The notes beneath the pieces are model-generated. The model made no database searches. It was not told where the DNA came from and worked only from the letters and a program-made list of their open reading frames with translations. Made by a program: the position numbers and the translations under genes. Source: Hyphomicrobiales bacterium (lineage in GTDB: Bacteria > Pseudomonadota > Alphaproteobacteria > Rhizobiales > Aestuariivirgaceae). From it: a stretch of DNA of 27,523 nt. Positions 1 to 8,424 of this stretch are shown piece after piece. The DNA is taken from positions 1-27,523 of the forward strand of contig JAAURV010000006.1 of the NCBI GenBank assembly GCA_012032065.1. Reading direction: 5' to 3'. Every line of letters begins with the position of its first letter. Position 1 is the stretch's first letter.

Positions 1-716
1 TGCGCATGCCACGAGAATAAATCTGCCGGTCAGTGCCATCCTGCTTCATGCTGATGATGCCGCCAATACCCAGCTTGTCGAACTCTGGCATCAATTCAGC
101 CGCCGGCACGTTGAACGGCTGGCCAATAGTGATGTAGATGCGGCCGTCGGGACCCACGCGGCAGGTGCGCGCCGTGTGATTGTAGCTTTCGTTGCTGGCC
201 GGGATCAGTTCGCCTTGCTTGACGATGGCGAAGGCCGCGACATCGGGGCCTTCATAGAAGAATTCGGCGGCGGGGAACCACAGCACGCGGTTCTGCTCGG
301 CCAGATAGAGAATGCCCCATCTCTCGAAAAGCAGACGCCATTGGGAACCGCCATCTTGATCGACGGCGCGAAGACTTTGACATCGTCGCCACCCGGTCCT
401 TGTTGCGGTCGGTGACCGAATACACCAGTTCCTTGCGGGTTCCAACGAATGTCACCACGCCCTGCGGCCCAATGGCCATATGGCGCGCGTCGGGAACGGC
501 GGCGTAGAGACTGACCTTGAATCCAGAAGGGACTTTTAATTTCGCCGCGATGGCCTTGAGGGCTTCGATGTTTTCGCCCGCTTGCGGGATCGGCACCATC
601 ATCGGCGTACCGGTTGTCTTGAAGCCGCCCAGTTTTTCGAGGTTGTTGTCCTGGGCGAAAGCGCTTCCAGCCAATGCAGCTGAGGCGCAAAGCATGACGG
701 CAAGTTTCTTGAGCAT
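1..716 (-). CDS. PQQ-dependent sugar (L-sorbosone type) dehydrogenase, partial and frameshifted
   Basis: This is a secreted sugar or aldose dehydrogenase of the sorbosone dehydrogenase family, a beta-propeller that uses PQQ in the periplasm. The start at 716 follows a GGGAG ribosome site with 8 nt spacing; the in-frame ATG at 731 overlaps that site. A signal peptide (MLKKLAVMLCASAALAGSAFA) is clear. Homology runs through three frames: the N-terminal part to VTDRNKDRVA, then DDVKVFAPSIKMAVPNGVCF, then LYLAEQNRVLWFPAAEFFYEG and GIGGIISMKQDG up to the left edge. Each junction needs one added base, near 386-389 and in the C run at 315-318. The gene continues beyond the window. It is either a decaying pseudogene or two sequencing deletions; the frame errors in essential genes nearby favour the latter. 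The substrate cannot be read from the sequence. Confidence 0.8.
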
Positions 717-1063
717 CTTACGTTCTCCCATTCATGAGTTTTCGCGCTGGCATGTGCCAGCACGTCCCGTCCCATTGTTTCGCGAGTCACGAATCTAGAA
801 AGAGCAAAGCATCGCCAGCGAAACCGGCTGAACCGCCGTCCTATTTCAACGGCCGATGGCGCAGCTGAAACTAAAGCAAAGTTTCCCTCACGTGACAACC
901 ATTGAAATTGCAGATTTGCTATGTCTGTCAATGTATTAGCGGGATACTACAGGACGCCGCCGTGAGCGCGTCAAAGAGCAGCGTAAGACACGGCGCAAAA
1001 TTTTGACGTTTGCCAAACGCATTGCGCTTTTCAATCCGATAGCTGCTTGCTAGGCGTTCACTC
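717..1063. other. Divergent intergenic region between the sugar dehydrogenase and dapB
   Basis: This gene-free stretch of about 350 bases must carry the promoters of both divergent genes. I see a TTGACA hexamer on the minus strand (931-926) without a convincing -10 partner, and a TTGACG on the plus strand near 1003 with only a weak -10. A short inverted repeat (CTGGCA-TG-TGCCAG) lies near 747-760. There is no recognisable riboswitch, RNA gene or conserved small reading frame. Confidence 0.5.
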
Positions 1064-1872
1064 ATGACACTCAAACTCGCCATCGCGGGCGCTGCTGGGC
1101 GCATGGGGCGCGTGCTCACCCGTATCGTGAACGAAACGCCGGGTTGCACCGTGGCTGGCGGACTCGAGTCTCCCGGTTCGAATCAGCTTGGCGCCGATAT
1201 GGGTGAGCTTGCAGGGATCGGAAAACTCGGCGTCCACATCACAGACGATCCGTCCGCCCTTCTCAAAACCGCCGACGGTCTCGTGGATTTCACCATGCCT
1301 GCCGCCACGCTCTCGCTCGTGGAACACACTGCGAAGGCGGGCGCCATTCATGTGATCGGCACCACCGGCATCGACGACGGTGGCGAGCGGGCCATCCGCG
1401 AAGCGGCGAAGCGCGCGCGCATCGTCAAGTCGGGCAACATGAGCCTCGGCGTCAATCTGCTTGCCGCCATGGTCATCAAAGTCGCAGCAGCGCTCGGCGA
1501 GGACTTCGATATTGAAGTTCTCGAAATGCACCATCGCCACAAGATCGACGCGCCCTCGGGCACCGCCTTGCTCCTCGGCAGTGCCGCAGCCAAGGGCCGC
1601 CAAATCGATCTCAAGGCGCGCTCGGTGCGCTCCCGCGATGGCCATACCGGCGAACGCAAACCCGGCGACATCGGCTTTGCAACGCTGCGCGGTGGCTCGG
1701 TGGTGGGCGAACACACGGTGATGTTCGCAGGCCCTGCCGAACGGATCGAGCTCAGCCACCGGGCCGAAAGCCGCGACATCTTCGCGCGTGGCGCGGTGCG
1801 TGCCGCACTTTTGGGGCGGCGGGCCAGAAGCCCGGCCTGTACTCGATGCGTGACGTCTTGGGATTGGAGTGA
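1064..1872 (+). CDS. dapB: 4-hydroxy-tetrahydrodipicolinate reductase (apparent frameshift near the 3' end)
   Basis: DapB reduces 4-hydroxy-tetrahydrodipicolinate with NAD(P)H in the diaminopimelate/lysine pathway, in the cytoplasm. The nucleotide-binding loop GAAGRMG is at residues 9-15 and GTTG near 99. The catalytic segment HHRHK is at 156-160 and substrate-binding DAPSGT at 162-167. The reading frame is intact to about 1808, then breaks at TTTT/GGGG (1809-1816). Removing one T and one G restores the canonical tail (ALWAAGQKPGLYSMRDVLGLE) and a 268-residue protein, the usual length. Without correction the frame runs on through gpmA. Because dapB is normally essential and the break is in homopolymers, a sequencing error is likely. 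It is followed 2 nt later by gpmA, so the two are probably co-transcribed. Confidence 0.9.
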
Positions 1873-1874
1873 TC

Positions 1875-2492
1875 ATGAGTGGAACTTTGGTTCTTGTCCG
1901 TCACGGGCAGAGCGACTGGAATCTGAAGAACCTGTTCACGGGCTGGAAGGATCCCGATCTGTCCGAGAAAGGCATCGCGGAAGCAAAGGCCGCGGGCCAG
2001 AAGCTGAAAGCGAGAGGCCTCAAATTCGATCTCTGCTTTACCAGTGCCCTCACCCGCGCCCAACATACTTTGAAGCTGATGCTGGAAGAACTGGGACAGA
2101 CGGGCCTTCCGGAAACCCGCGACCAGGCGCTGAACGAGCGCGACTATGGCGAGCTGACAGGCCTCAACAAGGACGATGCCCGCAAGAAGTGGGGCGAGGA
2201 ACAGGTGCATATCTGGCGCCGCTCCTACGATGTGCCTCCGCCCGGCGGCGAAAGCCTCAAGGATACGCTGGCGCGCTCGCTGCCCTATTACGTGCATCAT
2301 ATTCAGCCTCATGTGTTGGATGGAAAGACGGTGCTGGTGTCGGCGCATGGCAATTCGCTCCGCTCGCTGATCATGGCGATCGAAGGTCTGACCCCTGCGC
2401 AGATTCTGAAACGCGAACTTGATACCGGCGTTCCGGTGATCTACCGGCTCAAGCCCAATTCGCTGCCGGCTTCGACGGAAGTGCTGGCCTAA
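1875..2492 (+). CDS. gpmA: 2,3-bisphosphoglycerate-dependent phosphoglycerate mutase
   Basis: This enzyme interconverts 3- and 2-phosphoglycerate in glycolysis and gluconeogenesis. It is a histidine-phosphatase-fold protein. The phospho-accepting His10 lies in LVRHGQSDWN, the NERDYG motif with Glu88 follows, and the second catalytic His158 is in SAHGNS. The protein has 205 residues, matching the short GpmA form common in Alphaproteobacteria, which lacks some of the insertions of the E. coli enzyme. The ATG at 1875 is preferred over a GTG at 1869 that overlaps the dapB stop. It sits directly behind dapB, an arrangement seen in Rhizobiales. A long inverted repeat follows and may end transcription. 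Confidence 0.95.
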   Translation: MSGTLVLVRHGQSDWNLKNLFTGWKDPDLSEKGIAEAKAAGQKLKARGLKFDLCFTSALTRAQHTLKLMLEELGQTGLPETRDQALNERDYGELTGLNKDDARKKWGEEQVHIWRRSYDVPPPGGESLKDTLARSLPYYVHHIQPHVLDGKTVLVSAHGNSLRSLIMAIEGLTPAQILKRELDTGVPVIYRLKPNSLPASTEVLA

Positions 2493-2503
2493 TCAAAAAA
2501 ACC

Positions 2504-2593
2504 TGTCATTGCCGGGATTGCCCCAGCAACCCATTTATCCGCTCGCGCGGAACATCGGCACGATGGGTCGCCGGAACAAGTCCGGCGATGACA
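2504..2593. repeat. Long imperfect inverted repeat between convergent genes
   Basis: Two 31-nt arms (2504-2534 and 2563-2593) are imperfect reverse complements with about six mismatches, separated by 28 nt. The arms resemble the palindromic intergenic repeats with a TGTCATNGCCGGRNTTG core that are common in Rhizobiales genomes (from memory, not searched). The element lies between the convergent genes gpmA and the alkylguanine transferase, so it could act as a bidirectional terminator or mRNA-stabilising hairpin. Confidence 0.7.
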
Positions 2594-2704
2594 AAGCTGA
2601 GAGTTGAATTCAGATTTCCGGAAATTAGCGGAATCTAGCCAAAGCACCGTACGATGTCACGTCCTATTCTAGATATTTTTTCTGAGACAACTTCTTCAAC
2701 ATTC

Positions 2705-3565
2705 TCAATGCCTTGCCATCTGCCCGGCCTCCCAGCCGAGGATTGCCCGCTTCCTGGTCAACCCCCAGTGATAGCCACAAAGGCTCCCTGATTTTCCGAG
2801 AACCCGATGGCAGGGCACCACGAAGGAAATTGGATTCTTGCCGACCGCCGTTCCCACCGCCCGCACTGCCGAGGGTTTTCCCACATGCGCCGCCACGTCG
2901 GAATAGGTCGCGGCCTTGCCCATCGGAATTCTGAGCAGCGTTTCCCAAATGCGGATTTCGAAATCCGATCCAATGAACACGATGCGAAGCGGCTGCTCCG
3001 GATTCCATTTTGCCTGACTGAAAATCCGCTTCGCCACCGGCGCTGTTGCGATGTGATCTTCCACATAATCCGCCTCCGGCCAGCGCGATTGCATGTCGGC
3101 AAGTGCTGCCGCCTCGCCGCCGTCATCGGCAAAAGCCAATCCGCACAGGCCCTGATCCGCCGTCATCACCAGCGCGGTTCCGAAGGGACTCGCATGAAAG
3201 CCATAGGTAATCGTCAGCCCACGTCCTTTCGCCTTGTAGATTCCAGGCGTCATGCCTTCGTGGGTCACGAAGAGATCGTGCAGCCGCCCCGGCCCCGAGA
3301 GGCCGACTTCGTAAGTGGCATCGAGAACGCTGGCTGAATCGCGCAGGAGTTCGCGCGCGCGGTCGAGTGTGAGTGCCTGCAGGAAGGCTTTCGGCGAGAG
3401 CCCGGCCCAGCGGGTGAAGACCTTCTGCAGATGATGCGGGCCAACGCCGGTGCGCTCGCTCAATTCTTCGAGCGACGGCTGCTCGCGCCAGTTTTCGGTA
3501 AGGAAGGCCAGCGTCGAGCGGACCAGTTCGTAGTCGCGTGATGGGGTATCGAATGTGTGTTCCAT
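2705..3565 (-). CDS. AraC-type HTH / methylated-DNA--protein-cysteine methyltransferase fusion (Ada-like)
   Basis: This protein repairs O6-alkylguanine by suicide transfer of the alkyl group to a cysteine. An AraC-type helix-turn-helix spans roughly residues 17-110 (LEELSERTGVGPHHLQKVF and the second helix pair). The methyltransferase domain follows (about 120-285), with the active-site motif PCHRV and acceptor Cys252, and the RAVGTAVGKNP DNA-binding stretch. It lacks the N-terminal zinc/Cys methyl-phosphotriester domain of E. coli Ada. It therefore probably cannot sense phosphotriester damage in the E. coli way, although the HTH suggests DNA-binding or regulatory activity. Length is 286 residues. 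It lies 47 nt behind the DUF2244 gene on the same strand and may be co-transcribed with it. Confidence 0.9.
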   Translation of the reverse strand: MEHTFDTPSRDYELVRSTLAFLTENWREQPSLEELSERTGVGPHHLQKVFTRWAGLSPKAFLQALTLDRARELLRDSASVLDATYEVGLSGPGRLHDLFVTHEGMTPGIYKAKGRGLTITYGFHASPFGTALVMTADQGLCGLAFADDGGEAAALADMQSRWPEADYVEDHIATAPVAKRIFSQAKWNPEQPLRIVFIGSDFEIRIWETLLRIPMGKAATYSDVAAHVGKPSAVRAVGTAVGKNPISFVVPCHRVLGKSGSLCGYHWGLTRKRAILGWEAGQMARH

Positions 3566-3612
3566 GATTCGAATTTACGACGGAGACTTGCCGTCTTCCA
3601 CCCGATTCTTGC

Positions 3613-4083
3613 TCAGAACCTCGACAAAGCGCGGTGGAGTTCCACGGCCAACGCCTTCTTCTCGAACGGCGCCAGAAACTTTCCGATCTCCGTCCGCACG
3701 CCATGTGAGAGGAGAAACAATCCACCAATCAATTCGCGGCCGTGATCCTCTTCCAATTCCACTCTCACCCAGCGGCGGACGAAGCGGCGTTCCACTCGGT
3801 CCCTGCCATCCGCGAGCCGTTCGAGGATCAATTCAGTTTCGGTGATTTCAATTCGTTCCGTGCGCCGCGCGTCGGCGAAATTGGCTTTGAAAGCCCACCA
3901 GATCAGCAAAACGTCGAGGCCCATGAAACCCGTCACCGGCCAAGCCCCCGCCACCAGGAACACGACGCCGCCAATCAGGTTGACCGCAACAATGAGAAAC
4001 ATGACCGCCAGAAAACCCTCGCGCGTCAGCGAGCGGTGCGGCGTGAGGGTAACGCGCCAGGATTGCGGCTCGGAGCTGGTCAT
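3613..4083 (-). CDS. DUF2244 domain-containing membrane protein
   Basis: This 156-residue protein belongs to the DUF2244 family of unknown function. The N-terminal part (WRVTLTPHRSLTREGF) precedes two closely spaced hydrophobic segments (about residues 24-45 and 48-68). A soluble C-terminal part follows with the typical IEITETELILER and RRWVRVELEED strands. The start at 4083 (MTSSEPQS) is chosen because it gives a normal family length; the reading frame is open upstream, antisense to nth. It is divergent from nth with only 33 nt between the two starts, an arrangement also seen in related Alphaproteobacteria, so their promoters must overlap. Confidence 0.85.
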   Translation of the reverse strand: MTSSEPQSWRVTLTPHRSLTREGFLAVMFLIVAVNLIGGVVFLVAGAWPVTGFMGLDVLLIWWAFKANFADARRTERIEITETELILERLADGRDRVERRFVRRWVRVELEEDHGRELIGGLFLLSHGVRTEIGKFLAPFEKKALAVELHRALSRF

Positions 4084-4116
4084 GGTCTCATGGGTTTTCA
4101 AATCAGGGGAAACGGT

Positions 4117-4776
4117 ATGGCAAAGGCGCGGCGCTTGCAACCGGCGGAAGTGGAGCGGATGTTCCGATTGTTCCGGCAGGCGGAACCGGAGCCCAAGGGC
4201 GAACTCGAATCGCTCAATCCCTATACCTTTCTCGTCGCCGTGGTGCTTTCCGCGCAAGCGACCGACACCGGCGTGAACCGCGCGACCGGTCCTCTCTTCA
4301 AGGCCGCCGACACGCCGCAACAGATTCTGGCGCTCGGCGAAGAGAAACTTCGAGACTATATCAAGACCATCGGCCTTTTCAACAGCAAGGCGAAGAACGT
4401 GATCAGCCTTTCGCGCCAACTCGTGGAAAAGCATGGCGGCGAAGTTCCGCACGATCGCGAAGCCCTCGAAGCGCTGCCGGGCGTTGGGCGCAAAACGGCG
4501 AACGTCGTTCTCAATGCCTGTTTCGGCGAACCGACGATTGCCGTCGACACCCATCTGTTCCGGCTTGGCAATCGAACAGGACTCGCTCCAGGAAAGTCGC
4601 CTTACGATGTCGAGATGAACCTTTTGAAAGCCGTGCCAACGCAATACGCGAAGCACGCGCATCATTGGCTCATTCTGCATGGGCGTTATGTGTGCAAGGC
4701 GCGGAAGCCCGAATGCTGGCGCTGTTTGATCGCGGAGATCTGCCAGTTCAAACCGAAGACGCCCGCGCCTCCTTGA
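4117..4776 (+). CDS. nth: Endonuclease III
   Basis: Nth is a bifunctional DNA glycosylase/AP lyase that removes oxidised pyrimidines in base excision repair. The helix-hairpin-helix LPGVGRKTANVVLN carries catalytic Lys126, and Asp144 lies in VDTH. Four cysteines, 193, 200, 203 and 209, in the C-X6-C-X2-C-X5-C pattern bind the [4Fe-4S] cluster. The length of 219 residues is normal. The start at 4117 (MAKARR) has an AGGGGA ribosome site; an in-frame ATG at 4090 is possible but less likely. The 3' end overlaps the convergent EI24 gene by 29 nt. Confidence 0.96.
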   Translation: MAKARRLQPAEVERMFRLFRQAEPEPKGELESLNPYTFLVAVVLSAQATDTGVNRATGPLFKAADTPQQILALGEEKLRDYIKTIGLFNSKAKNVISLSRQLVEKHGGEVPHDREALEALPGVGRKTANVVLNACFGEPTIAVDTHLFRLGNRTGLAPGKSPYDVEMNLLKAVPTQYAKHAHHWLILHGRYVCKARKPECWRCLIAEICQFKPKTPAPP

Positions 4777-5410
4777 ACAGGTGCACGAAATAGGATGTGG
4801 CGAACAGCGGCACCAGTAGATTGGCCAGCGGAACGACCGACAGAACCGCCGGAATGAGTCCCGCGACAAACACCTGCGGCGCATTGGCCTTGCGAAATCC
4901 GCGTGCTTCATCCACCGGCATGTGGCGCATCGCCGCCATCTCGAAATACTCGCGGCTCAGCAGATATGCGTTCGCGCCCACCATGGCGATCGCGCCGATG
5001 CCGAAGAACACCGTCGGAAGAACCGCAAGCAGAACGAGCAGCACGATCAGCGCGAAACGCGCCCCTGTCAGAATAGCAGTGATAGCAGGCAACGGCGTTC
5101 CCGGTGGATCGTTGGGATAGTGGCGCTTCTCAACCTTGGCCGCAATCTCGTCGAGAAAAATGCCGGCGAAGATCGCCGTCACCGGCGACATGAGAAAGAA
5201 AAACGCCACCAGCATTCCCAGACCCACGCCAACGGCAGCCATGGTTTCAGCCCAGGGCCACGGCAACTGGGTGAGGCTCGTCAGCAAAATCTGCACGAGA
5301 ATGAAGAGACCAACGAACAGCGCCAGCGTCAGGCCCACCGCCTTCAGAAGTACGCCGCGAAATTCGGGAGCGAAGAGATCGCCGAGAGCTTTGAAGACCG
5401 AACTGATCAT
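4748..5410 (-). CDS. EI24 domain / CysZ-like membrane protein
   Basis: This is a 220-residue integral membrane protein with four or five hydrophobic segments (around residues 24-46, 60-85, 112-145 and 178-205). It includes the EI24/CysZ-family features MSPVTAIFAGIFLDEIAAKVEKRHYP and NAYLLSREYFEMAAMRHM. CysZ proteins are linked to sulfate uptake; whether this homologue has that role is unknown, and no sulfur genes are nearby. Its stop end overlaps the nth stop end (convergent, 29 nt). Its start is 76 nt from the divergent PfkB kinase gene. Confidence 0.85.
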   Translation of the reverse strand: MISSVFKALGDLFAPEFRGVLLKAVGLTLALFVGLFILVQILLTSLTQLPWPWAETMAAVGVGLGMLVAFFFLMSPVTAIFAGIFLDEIAAKVEKRHYPNDPPGTPLPAITAILTGARFALIVLLVLLAVLPTVFFGIGAIAMVGANAYLLSREYFEMAAMRHMPVDEARGFRKANAPQVFVAGLIPAVLSVVPLANLLVPLFATSYFVHLFKEARASSV

Positions 5411-5486
5411 GGCCTCTCAGGTAATGCGCAATCCTTGCCTTCGCAAGCTGCATCCGCTAGGCAGCCCCGGCATTTCGGGGAATTTC

Positions 5487-6481
5487 ATGACCGCCAGCAG
5501 TTTCGACGTGCTCACCATGGGCAACGCCATCGTGGACGTCATCGCGCAGGTCGACGAGAAGTTCGTCGTCAAGCACGGTCTCGTCAAAGGTTCGATGAAC
5601 CTGATCGACGAAGAGCGCGCCGAATATCTTTATAGCGACATGGGTCCTGCTATCGAGGTTTCGGGCGGCTCGGCGGGGAATACGGCGGCCGGCGTTGCGT
5701 CCTTCGGCGGCAAGGCTGCATTCTTCGGCAAAGTGAAAGCAGACCAGTTGGGCGATATCTACCGGCACGACATGCGGGCGCAAGGCGTTGCCTTCGATTC
5801 GGCTGCGGCCACTTACGGCCCGGCCACGGCGCGCTCCTTCATCTTCGTCACACCCGATGCCGAGCGCACGATGAACACCTATCTCGGCGCCTGCGTCAAT
5901 CTCACCACTGCCGATATCGACGAGCGCATCGTCTCCGCCGCGCAGGTCACCTACATGGAGGGCTACCTCTTCGACCGGCAGGAGGCGAAGGAAGCATTCC
6001 GCCTCGCTGCGCGCATCGCCCGCAAAGCCGGGCGTCTCACATCGGTGACGCTGTCCGATTCATTCTGCGTCGAGCGCCATCGCGACGATTTCCTGGCGCT
6101 CATCCGCAACGACATCGACATCGTTTTCGCCAACGAGTCGGAGATCAAGTCGCTCTATCAAACTCAGAATTTCGACGGCGCCGTGAAGGCCATCGCGCAG
6201 GATTGCGATATCGCGGTTCTGACCCGTTCGGAAAAAGGCTGCGTGATCGTTTCGAATGGAAAGACGATTGCGGTTCCGGCTCATCCCGTGGATGAGGTCG
6301 TCGACGTCACTGGGGCCGGCGATCTCTTTGCCGCGGGATTTCTCCATGGCATCACCAATGGCCGCGATTACGCAGCTGCGCGAAACTCGGCGGCCTCGCG
6401 GCGGCGGAAGTGATTTCGCACGTGGGAGCAAGGCCAAGCGTGAACCTGGCCGAGCTCTCCACGAAAAGCGGTTTGGGGTGA
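5487..6481 (+). CDS. PfkB-family carbohydrate/adenosine kinase (apparent frameshift near the 3' end)
   Basis: This is a ribokinase-fold sugar or nucleoside kinase of the adenosine-kinase-like alphaproteobacterial type. The N-terminal signature FDVLTMGNAIVDVIAQVDE and the GGSAGNTAAGVASFGG substrate/hinge region are present. The second PfkB signature DVTGAGDLFAAGFL carries catalytic Asp279. ATG 5487 is preferred, with GGGG upstream at 5477-5480; the frame is open further upstream but antisense to the EI24 gene. The frame breaks at AAA 6383-6385. Adding one A restores ARKLGGLAAAEVISHVGARP and a 331-residue protein ending at 6481; without it the product stops at about 6413. The homopolymer context suggests sequencing error. 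The exact substrate cannot be assigned. Confidence 0.85.
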
Positions 6482-6542
6482 AGCAAATTTCGTCCAAGTC
6501 TCCTAGTCCGTATACAGACGATTATCGCCAATTCTCAATGAA

Positions 6543-6570
6543 GCCGCCCCGGACTTCCATCCGGGGCGGC
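6543..6570. terminator. Strong GC hairpin between convergent genes
   Basis: A perfect 11-bp stem (GCCGCCCCGGA / TCCGGGGCGGC) with a 6-nt loop sits 22 nt beyond the stop of the minus-strand exported-protein gene and about 60 nt beyond the PfkB stop. No U tract follows on either strand, so it is a probable bidirectional transcript-end structure rather than a classic intrinsic terminator. Confidence 0.6.
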
Positions 6571-6592
6571 GCATACGCGGAATGCAAATGCG

Positions 6593-7477
6593 CTAGCGGT
6601 CGTCGGCGGCGCTTGGCTTCGTCAGCGGCACCGAGAACAGCAAGGGTGTCTGTCCGTCGGCCGCCGAGATCATCGCCACCGGAATGTAGGGGCTGCCGAC
6701 GGTGTTGTCCGCCGGAGCATAACCGATCTCGGCCTTGAGCACCGCGGTCGCGCGCAGGTACTGATCGACCATCGTGTCGCCGGCGCGGTCAAGAACTTCG
6801 GCCCGCGTCAGCAAGCCGCCGGGAACGTCCAGCTTGAACATCGGCCACTGAACTTTCAGGCGTTGTACTTCGCCGCGGCCCGTAATCGCGATCACCGCGT
6901 TCGATCCGAACACCGGCAGCTTGTTGATGTTCCTGTCGACGCTGTAGAGCCTCAGGATCGCGCTGACACGATCCGGCCTAGCCGAAGCGACACTTCCATC
7001 CGCAGCCATTTGCGTGGCCGCGTTGGAGGGTCCAATCTCGCCCGAGGGTATGCCCAGTTGGCCCAGCGCCTTCAAGCCAATGGCGTTTGTCTGATCGTCA
7101 TTGGGCAGCGGAATGGGTGTGGCGCCGATCCTCGGCACAAGTAGATTATTGACCATCCGGACGAATCCACGTGCCTTGTCGACGCGGACAAATCCTGTTT
7201 TGCCCTTGACGCCTTCCGTTCCGGCTGGCGCGCCCGCGGCAAGTTCGACGACTTCGGAAAGATTGAATGATCGGGCCACGCCGGCCACATTCAGGTTGCC
7301 GGTCCAGTCGACGCCCGCGGGCGCCCGCAGAACTTCCGCGCCCCACACCGGCAGAACGGCATCCAGACTCCTGATGAGCGCCGCCTTCTGTTGGGGGTTG
7401 GGCGGGGCCGCATGGGCAATCATGGGGAATATAACGAGCGAAAACGCGGCAGCGGCTATCTTGAAGAGTTTCTTCAT
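6593..7477 (-). CDS. Exported protein of unknown function, partner of the caspase-fold-like gene
   Basis: This 294-residue protein has a clear signal peptide (KKLFKIAAAAFSLVIFPMIAHA, cleavage near residue 23). I do not recognise a named family with confidence. The central part (about residues 185-225: RLYSVDRNINKLPVFGSN, AVIAITGRGEVQRLKVQWP) resembles the beta-strand pattern of PepSY/propeptide-like domains ('pVfG...v.i...Gev..l...w'), which often act as protease inhibitors or chaperones. It has a very strong AGGAGGA ribosome site (7482-7488) and starts 12 nt after the stop of the upstream gene, so the two form an operon. A hairpin follows the stop. The propeptide-like reading is an inference from pattern only. 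Confidence 0.7.
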   Translation of the reverse strand: MKKLFKIAAAAFSLVIFPMIAHAAPPNPQQKAALIRSLDAVLPVWGAEVLRAPAGVDWTGNLNVAGVARSFNLSEVVELAAGAPAGTEGVKGKTGFVRVDKARGFVRMVNNLLVPRIGATPIPLPNDDQTNAIGLKALGQLGIPSGEIGPSNAATQMAADGSVASARPDRVSAILRLYSVDRNINKLPVFGSNAVIAITGRGEVQRLKVQWPMFKLDVPGGLLTRAEVLDRAGDTMVDQYLRATAVLKAEIGYAPADNTVGSPYIPVAMISAADGQTPLLFSVPLTKPSAADDR

Positions 7478-7489
7478 GGCATCCTCCTC

Positions 7490-8358
7490 TTAAAGCGCCG
7501 TTTCGTTGGCGGGATCGCAGCCGGCAACGTAAGTCGCCGCCCACCAGCTAACCGATGCGGGGTCGCCGAACACATTGTCGTAGCGCTCGTTCAGCAGCCG
7601 GTTGACGACGTCGGCCTGTGTCGATCCGACGGCATAAGCGACCGGACACTGGTCGTCGCTGCCGGAGATATTGACCACATAATGATTGTCGAGCCACGAA
7701 CTCGAAATCGAACCGCCGAAGGCGTCGTCGGCGAAGTTCCTGTAGTTCGAGATCAGGCCGTTGCCGATCCACATGAAGCCGTGGAAGCCGTCGACCTGGT
7801 GCGCGCGGCTGAAGGCCCGCCACCATGAACCCCATTGATTGGCGTCCATCGAATTGCAGGACGAGAGATGCAGGAACTCGAGATCGGAATCGCCGATCTG
7901 CATCTCGTCGCGGCGGATATTGCAATTGCCATCGCCCGCTTCGTCGACCCGCATCGTGCCGGACCATACGCCGGAACTATCGGCGCCATGCGTAGCGATC
8001 ATTGCCGCATCGCCCTCGTCGAGATTGGGAGTGTCGTTGCCGAAGGCGACGACGCTCGCATCCGCGAATAGGCTGTTGACCGTGTTGCCGTTTATGAGAG
8101 AGCCGTCGCGGGAATAGGCCTCGCCGCAATGGCCGGTGACGCACCATCGAGAATGGAAATGCCGGTGTCAGTGATTTCGTCGTACCAGGCGTCGGCCATG
8201 TCGTCCCATGCGTCGCGCTGGGAGCCGCCGCAACCACCATTCCATATGGTGATCGCGTACATTTTTGCCTCGAGCCGCGCGTGAGCGGCCTGAGGAAGCG
8301 TTGCGATGAAGAGAGGAGCGAGAAGAAGATATTTTGCTGCCGATCGATTGAGTCGCAT
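7490..8358 (-). CDS. Secreted DUF6345-like protein with a caspase-fold-like His/Cys pair (apparent frameshift)
   Basis: The start at 8358 has a GGAGG ribosome site and encodes a signal peptide (cleavage after AHA, residue 27). The frame is open to about 8143; adding one base near 8139-8147 joins it to the long downstream frame, giving 289 residues. The mature protein has MYAITIWNGGCGG near its start, then AAMIATHGADSSG (His124-Gly125) and LEFLHLSSCNS (Cys168), each after a hydrophobic strand, as in clan CD cysteine peptidases. It resembles DUF6345 proteins as I recall them; that name is not verified. Seven cysteines in the exported part suggest disulfides. It heads an operon with the 294-residue exported protein and has a CRP-type palindrome upstream. 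Protease activity is a hypothesis only. Confidence 0.65.
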
Positions 8359-8424
8359 GAGCGTGCCTCCGTGCTGAAAATGCAGATCAACAGATCGAGA
8401 TTAGTGAGTGTTATGATATGCGGC

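Noticed and set aside
1810..2422. Open frame continuing from dapB through gpmA, as if a 452-residue dapB fusion
   Set aside because: It results from the indel at 1809-1816; the continuation has no family features, while gpmA in its own frame is complete.
5136..5486. N-terminal extension of the PfkB kinase and of nth into upstream antisense sequence
   Set aside because: Homology begins at 5487 (PfkB) and 4117 (nth); the upstream extensions are antisense to the EI24 and DUF2244 genes.
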